Below are positions 58,772 to 64,000 of a stretch of 64,000 nucleotides of DNA, piece by piece (position 1 is the stretch's first letter; each line of letters begins with the position of its first letter). This DNA comes from Motacilla alba alba (Eukaryota > Chordata > Aves > Passeriformes > Motacillidae). The notes under the pieces are model-generated. The model did not search any database, had not been told where the DNA came from, and was given only the letters and a program-made list of their open reading frames with translations. The stretch covers positions 1,612,001 through 1,676,000 of the forward strand of contig NC_052020.1 of the NCBI RefSeq assembly GCF_015832195.1. The letters run 5' to 3'. The position numbers and the translations under genes are program-made.

Positions 58772-59346
58772 TGTGCTATTTTGGGCTTAGGTAGAGTTAA
58801 TTTTCTTCACAGTGGCTGGTCTGAGGATGTGTTTTGGATTAGTGCTGAATACCAGGTTGGCAACGTGGAGGTGTTTTTGTAATTGCTGAGTGAGGCTTGC
58901 CCTGAGCCAAGGCCTTCTCTGCTTCTCATATGGCCACACTGGTGAGGAAGTGCCTGGGAGAGTAGGAGACACAGCCAGGACAGGTGACCCCAGCTGACCA
59001 AAGGGATATTCCAGACCACATGGCATCAGGCTCAGGAGATGAAAGCGGGGGAGGAAGGGGTGAGGGGATGTTTAGGGTGATGGCATTTGTCTTCCCAATT
59101 ATCTATTGCTCATGATGGGGTCCTGCTCTCCTGAAAATGGCTGAACATCTGCCTGCCTATGGGAAGTAGTGAATTAATTCCTTGTTTTACTTTGTTTGTG
59201 TGCATGGCTTTTGCTTTCCCTATTATACTGTCTTTATCTCAGCCCATGTGTTTTCTGGTTTTTGCCCTCCTGTTTCTCCTGCTGATCTCATTGGTGGGGC
59301 AGTGAGTAAGAGGCTGTGTGGTGCTTGGCTGGGTTAAACCGTAACA
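58772..59346 (+). mobile_element. Endogenous retrovirus solo LTR, degenerate (bird type)
   Basis: About 575 bases, starting TGTGCTATTTTGGGCTTAG and ending CTGGGTTAAACCGTAACA. Internal landmarks of a common avian LTR family are all present in order: GAGTTAATTTTCTTCACAG, GTGTTTTGGATTAGTGCTGA, GCTGACCAAAGGGATATTCC, a CCCTATTATACTGTCTTTAT segment where the family has its poly(A) signal, and GGCTGTGTGGTGCTTGGCTG. The flanks CCTAT and TCTAT could be a 5-base target duplication with one mismatch. The TATA box and AATAAA are mutated, so it is an old, probably silent copy. No internal viral genes adjoin it. Confidence 0.88.
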
Positions 59347-62300
59347 TCTATTGTAGGTTTTCTTAGAACAAAAAATTGCTGGTGATAGAGATCTAAGGAG
59401 AATAAAGCTATAGAAATACAATGCCATTTCACTAATGTACTTGAAAATCCTCATGGAAACTTAGTGGTCTTTTCACTGATTTCTTGAGTGTTCCTTTATG
59501 AGAATGGCCTCAGGTCTTTCATTCTGTTTGACTGCTGCCTGTTTGTGTGCTGTCCTGAACGCTTTGTAAGTCAGCAAGCAGGCTTCTCAGTTCCTCTTGT
59601 GCTGTAGATCTTTATTAATAGGGAATACGAAATATTATCTGTTCTGAAATTGCCATTTGTAAAATAACTGATGCTTCAAAGAAAAGAAATACTAAGTATG
59701 AACCTTATTTCTTCTGCTGTTAGTGGTATCAACCAGTATGGAAAGGAATTTGTAGTATGGAGTCTACCTCCCAACCCTCTTCCCAATAACAGCGAGCAAC
59801 TGCTTTCATTATATTTTGTTATTGTGTGTCAGGAAACAATAATATCTAGACCAAAAGAAGAAGTGGAATCCTGACACTGTTGGGTCACAGTAATCTATCT
59901 ATTGACTGCCCTGACCTGCAGAGTGGAGTAAAAGTGCACAGTTTATGGCAATGTCTAAGGATTTTGAGGTAACAGAGCTGCAGCAGATCCTTGAGCCAGA
60001 ACTTCTGGCCCATTAGTCAGAACCCCATGTCACACAAGTATGGTGGATATACAAGCAGGAAAAAAGAGGCTTGTACCATAGTTATTTCGAGTCAACATAC
60101 CTACAGTTAAGGAGTCAAAATTTACTAGGCAATTCATTATATTGCTTTTACCAGCTACCATGGGAATCTTCATGACATTTAATTATTATTGTAGTATTCA
60201 TTATTTCAAAAGATAAATGAAAATTGAGCTCTGCTAAATATTGTTTATTTTATGTCCTTGGGGACTTAACCAAGAACAGTAATTTTGCTGGTTTTTTTCC
60301 CCCTTTTCTGCAAGATCTATGATGAATTCGAATATTCAAGTTCTTTAATTTAAATGTTTCTTTTTGTGCTTGTTGTAACAGGGCACGCAGAGTTGATTAA
60401 CTTTTCCTGAGTATATTTTGGAAGATCGATAGTTAAGTTTGTCTAAGTTCAGCTTTTATAAGGATCTCACCTGAAATTATTTCTGTCTTGTTTCTAAGGT
60501 ATCATACTACTTGAATCATAATAATGAATCAAAAACTAAAGACTTTGTGCTTGCTTGCCGCTCTTTGTAGTGTAACTAGAAGGTGAAGCAGAAAAAACAT
60601 TCTGTTTCCAAACAGAATCTGTAACACATGAAGAAGGGAAAAGCTGTGTGATAGTGAGGTGCTTTGCAGAAGAGATGTAGTAGCAGTGTGGAGCACTGCT
60701 GTTACTGTTTTAAAACCTACTGCTTTGCTGGAGTGCCCATATGAATACAGGAGCTCTTTACAAATCTCTCCCCATGTGGATATGTGAAAATGTTATTTAT
60801 GTTGAAAAATTTATATCTGAAAAATTTGCATGATTCCTTTTAAAATAGCAATGCAAACATTCTTACACTTCTTTGTATTCATGAAGACCCATCTCCTAAT
60901 TTAGAGAGCTTAGTTACTTTAAAAAGGAACTCTTTTCCCTGGCTATGAAAAACAAAGAGGTATTCAGCAGTGGTTAAGAGGCAGGAGGGCCAAGGCTTTT
61001 GGAATGCTGTATGTAACATGAGAATCCCTCAAGCAGAATGGAGGGACCATGCAGTCAGTGCTGCATATTCCTACCTGCCTACAGGGATATAGTTATGCAA
61101 TATTAAATGCTCTTTTTATTAAACTCATAATATTTTCCTTATTAATTCTAAAATCTTTCAAAGAATATTTTTGCACTTATTAAGACAGTGAAGTATAGAC
61201 AATTTTATTATTACATTTTTATTAAGCATTAAATACTTGGAAAATATTTTTCAAATCCAAAACTGAAGACTATTTAACTATTAGATGTGCAAATATAATG
61301 AAATTGCATTTTGAAAAGAAGTTTAAAAGTCAGGAGCAAATAGTTTTTTCGTGTACAAACTGAAACTCATTTAGCTTTTTGTAGTTGCTGTCCCGGGTGA
61401 CATCCATGCTGGAATGCTGCTGTAGTTTGAGTGCTGGGAAGGTGGGTGCTGGTTTGCAGCAGAAGTGGAGGAGAGGATGAGAGCAGCAGCTTAGTTTGGG
61501 TGCTGAGCGGGGATTTAGTGCCCTCAGTGCTGTAGTCTGGGTGAGGTTTTGAGGAAGCTGTTTTGCTTTGCTAAAAGAGTGTGTCTGCTGAGTTTTTGAT
61601 GAAGCCAGCCTTCCTGTTGGTGATCTTCAGAAATGGTCTCTGCACTTTTTCATAATTTTATGGTATGCTTTGAGCCAATTCCTGAGCAAAGTGAGAACCA
61701 GAGTGGCTAATTCCTCTTACTCACACCAGAGGAATCCTATGCATTTTTATGCCACCTGTGTTTGCTTTCCATGTTCTAAGAGATCTCTAAATGTACATTT
61801 TGTTGGGTTTTTTTCCCCCTGTAATTCAGCATAGGTTTGTTAATGCTGGATCATTATGGATTCTCTTCTGGTGGATTATGCCCACTGGGCATGGGTGGGA
61901 CTGGTGGGTAATATTCGTGGTTATTTGTTTCAAGTCTACAATCAAAAGTTTCTCTCCTCAATTCTGATTGCAACTTTTGATTTCCTTCTGGTATTGGCAG
62001 ATTGAGAGGGTTTGGTTTTTTTTTAATTTCTGAATTATTTCCTTTGTATCCGGGTGCCATAATGTAATGTGCCTTTAGGGTACTCCTGCAGTGTCTGTTT
62101 GCTTTATGTGCAGCCTTGATGAGAAGGCTCTGGCAGTTTGCAGCTGCTTCAAAACAGTTCTGAGATCAGAATTCTGGAGGGCTTCAGAAAGCCTGTCCTG
62201 CTGCTTGTCCTTGTCCTGCTGGGACACAAACCAGCGTGAGGTGACTGGAGGATGTCCAGGCTAATATGAAGTAGAGAAGTGTCCATGAAAATGTTACAAA

Positions 62301-64000
62301 CGAGGACCTAATAAGCATTGGACATTCTATGCTTTCAATATTCACAATAAAATGCACGTTGTCACAAAGAGCTGTGCTGTGCAGAAGTAGCTTACTTTGG
62401 GGCAGATTAATTAGGCCTAACAGGAACTTAAGTCTGCTCTACAAATGCAGTGTATTAAATCATATATTAAAGATGCAGTAAGAGGTTTTCACCTGTTAGA
62501 AAAAACAACCCCTGGTGCAACAAACACAGGTAGGCTACAGCTGTATTGGTTAATGATCTGGCCCATTGTAGGCTTTAGGTAGTATCCTTTTTATCTACTG
62601 AATAGTAAAAAATACTGTTTTTCATTTTGTCTGAACTGGTCTTGGTGAGTGGTGGACTAATAGTGTAACATTCAGTATTCACTGAATTAAGGAAGACAAC
62701 TGAAGTTCATTGCACAATGGCCATTCATACTGCAGTGGGAGAGAAATCATGGCCCTTTCTATATGCCTTTTGTTTGCACAGTTAATGCTGTTCATAAGAA
62801 CAAATCTCATATAAAAGATGATAATGAAATATATTACATTAAGATCTTGAGCTGACCTCACTGACTGGAACAGATTGAAAGAGTTTTTTGCAGAGTTATT
62901 TCTTACAGCGTGAGCACTCCTACCAAGAACAAAGGCCAGCAGTCTAAGACAACATGTAAACTTTCAGTTTATTTATTTCAGTTTAATTAAGTGTTACAAC
63001 CTCTTTTCACATACTTTTATTCTCCTTTAAATTTATTCTTATGTTTTTCTAATTCATGTTGCTTTACTAAAAATGTTTTAGATAATGTCAAGACACTTGT
63101 ATTTTGCAATCAAAATATTAACCTAGAGTAGTTACACTGGTATGATCATAGGAATTTAGCTGTACTTCTGTAAGAGTACCACTCTAAACACCTCCTCTAA
63201 GGATAAGCATTTAGACCCCTTACTTCTGGAAGTAGTATTTCTCTTTCAGTTGTTCTGTTCTAATAAAATTTAACAATATCAAAATATGTGGTTAAATGTA
63301 GACTGGCAATTTAAAACTGTTTCAACTGCCACATAGAGTAACCTTTTAATAGGATGTTTGAATTGTGTTATGGTAACATGAAAGAGCTAACATAATCATA
63401 AAAGATAATTTTTTGTATATCAGGACATACTAATAGGTTGCTGTGATGTAATATCTGAAGATGCTTTAGTATATTTCTTGTTTAACGCCGGTTTGCAGAG
63501 GTACATCTTCAAATATAGCCCAGCCTTTTGGGTTTTACCTTATGTAGACATTGCCCCAAGTCTGTCTCCTATCATTCCTTCCAAAACATCTTTTTTGGTG
63601 AGAAAAACTCTGGGCTAGGACCACTCAGATCTGGTATAGAGCCAACATGGGAGTCCTGCAGCTGACAGGCATTGAGTTTTTTAGTAAATATCAGAAAAGT
63701 GGCAACTCTGTCGTGTGAAGAGCGATTTTAGTAAATGGAAGAGAGCTCAATATCTATTGAAAATAAAGTAAAATTGAAAGATAAGCACGAGATATTCTGA
63801 GGGAAGAATAATGCTGGACAAGCCACCTCTGCTACTTCTACCATAATACCATGAATGAAGACAAAAAGAAAAAGGTGGGCCACAGGCACCTGTATATTTA
63901 TCCTACCAGAGATTTTACTCAATAGAAATTCCACAGCAGTTTTCATCAGAAAAATAAGCTGCATTTATCTAAGACAATTTGCCAGACCAGCCAGACACTA
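59347..64000. other. Intergenic DNA to the right edge
   Basis: AT-rich DNA. A somewhat more GC-rich block at about 61,400-61,600 contains three imperfect copies of a TAGTTTGAGTGCTG-like phrase. An ATG-initiated 68-codon proline-rich frame lies at 61,854-62,060 on the minus strand and has no recognised homologue. I see no other gene, RNA or mobile element. Confidence 0.6.

Noticed and set aside
47000..64000. A search for SLC17A6 exons, expected next by synteny
   Set aside because: None of the frames or translated segments resembles the vesicular glutamate transporter, so the gene is presumably beyond the right edge.

Overview
This is a stretch of vertebrate nuclear DNA, most likely from a bird and probably a songbird. 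The evidence is threefold: CR1 LINE 3' fragments, two LTRs whose layout I recognise from passerine genomes, and the vertebrate neighbour pair GAS2 and FANCF. Nothing is prokaryotic or plasmid-like. Most open frames here are chance frames, and many lack an ATG.

Layout. Positions 1 to about 24,900 are the 5' part of GAS2 on the minus strand. A CpG island at about 23,280-24,900 is its likely promoter and untranslated first exon. The first coding exon is at 14,486-14,645 and the second at 6,656-6,780. Introns of about 8.6 kb or more and 7.7 kb separate them, and the third intron runs off the left edge. The two coding exons splice in frame to give the first 89 residues, including the start of the calponin-homology domain. 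Positions 25,130-43,650 are AT-rich intergenic DNA with simple repeats. From 43,650 to 45,340 there is GC-rich DNA, an LTR, a damaged CR1 and a 74-base poly(A) tract. Directly after it comes a second CpG island carrying the intronless gene FANCF (45,560-46,639, plus strand, 359 residues), with a poly(A) signal about 260 bases past the stop. The remaining 17 kb to 64,000 is intergenic DNA with one solo LTR at about 58,772-59,346.

GAS2 and FANCF are transcribed away from each other with about 20 kb between their CpG islands. GAS2 encodes an actin- and microtubule-associated cytoskeletal protein. FANCF is an adaptor of the Fanconi anaemia core ubiquitin-ligase complex. They are neighbours by conserved synteny, not by function.

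I found no CRISPR array, tRNA, rRNA or convincing new gene system. The observations most worth checking are a minisatellite in the GAS2 CpG island whose units nearly all carry a 5' splice-site-like sequence on the GAS2 sense strand, the LTR/CR1/poly(A) block abutting the FANCF promoter, and a nearly perfect 25-bp-arm hairpin in GAS2 intron 1.
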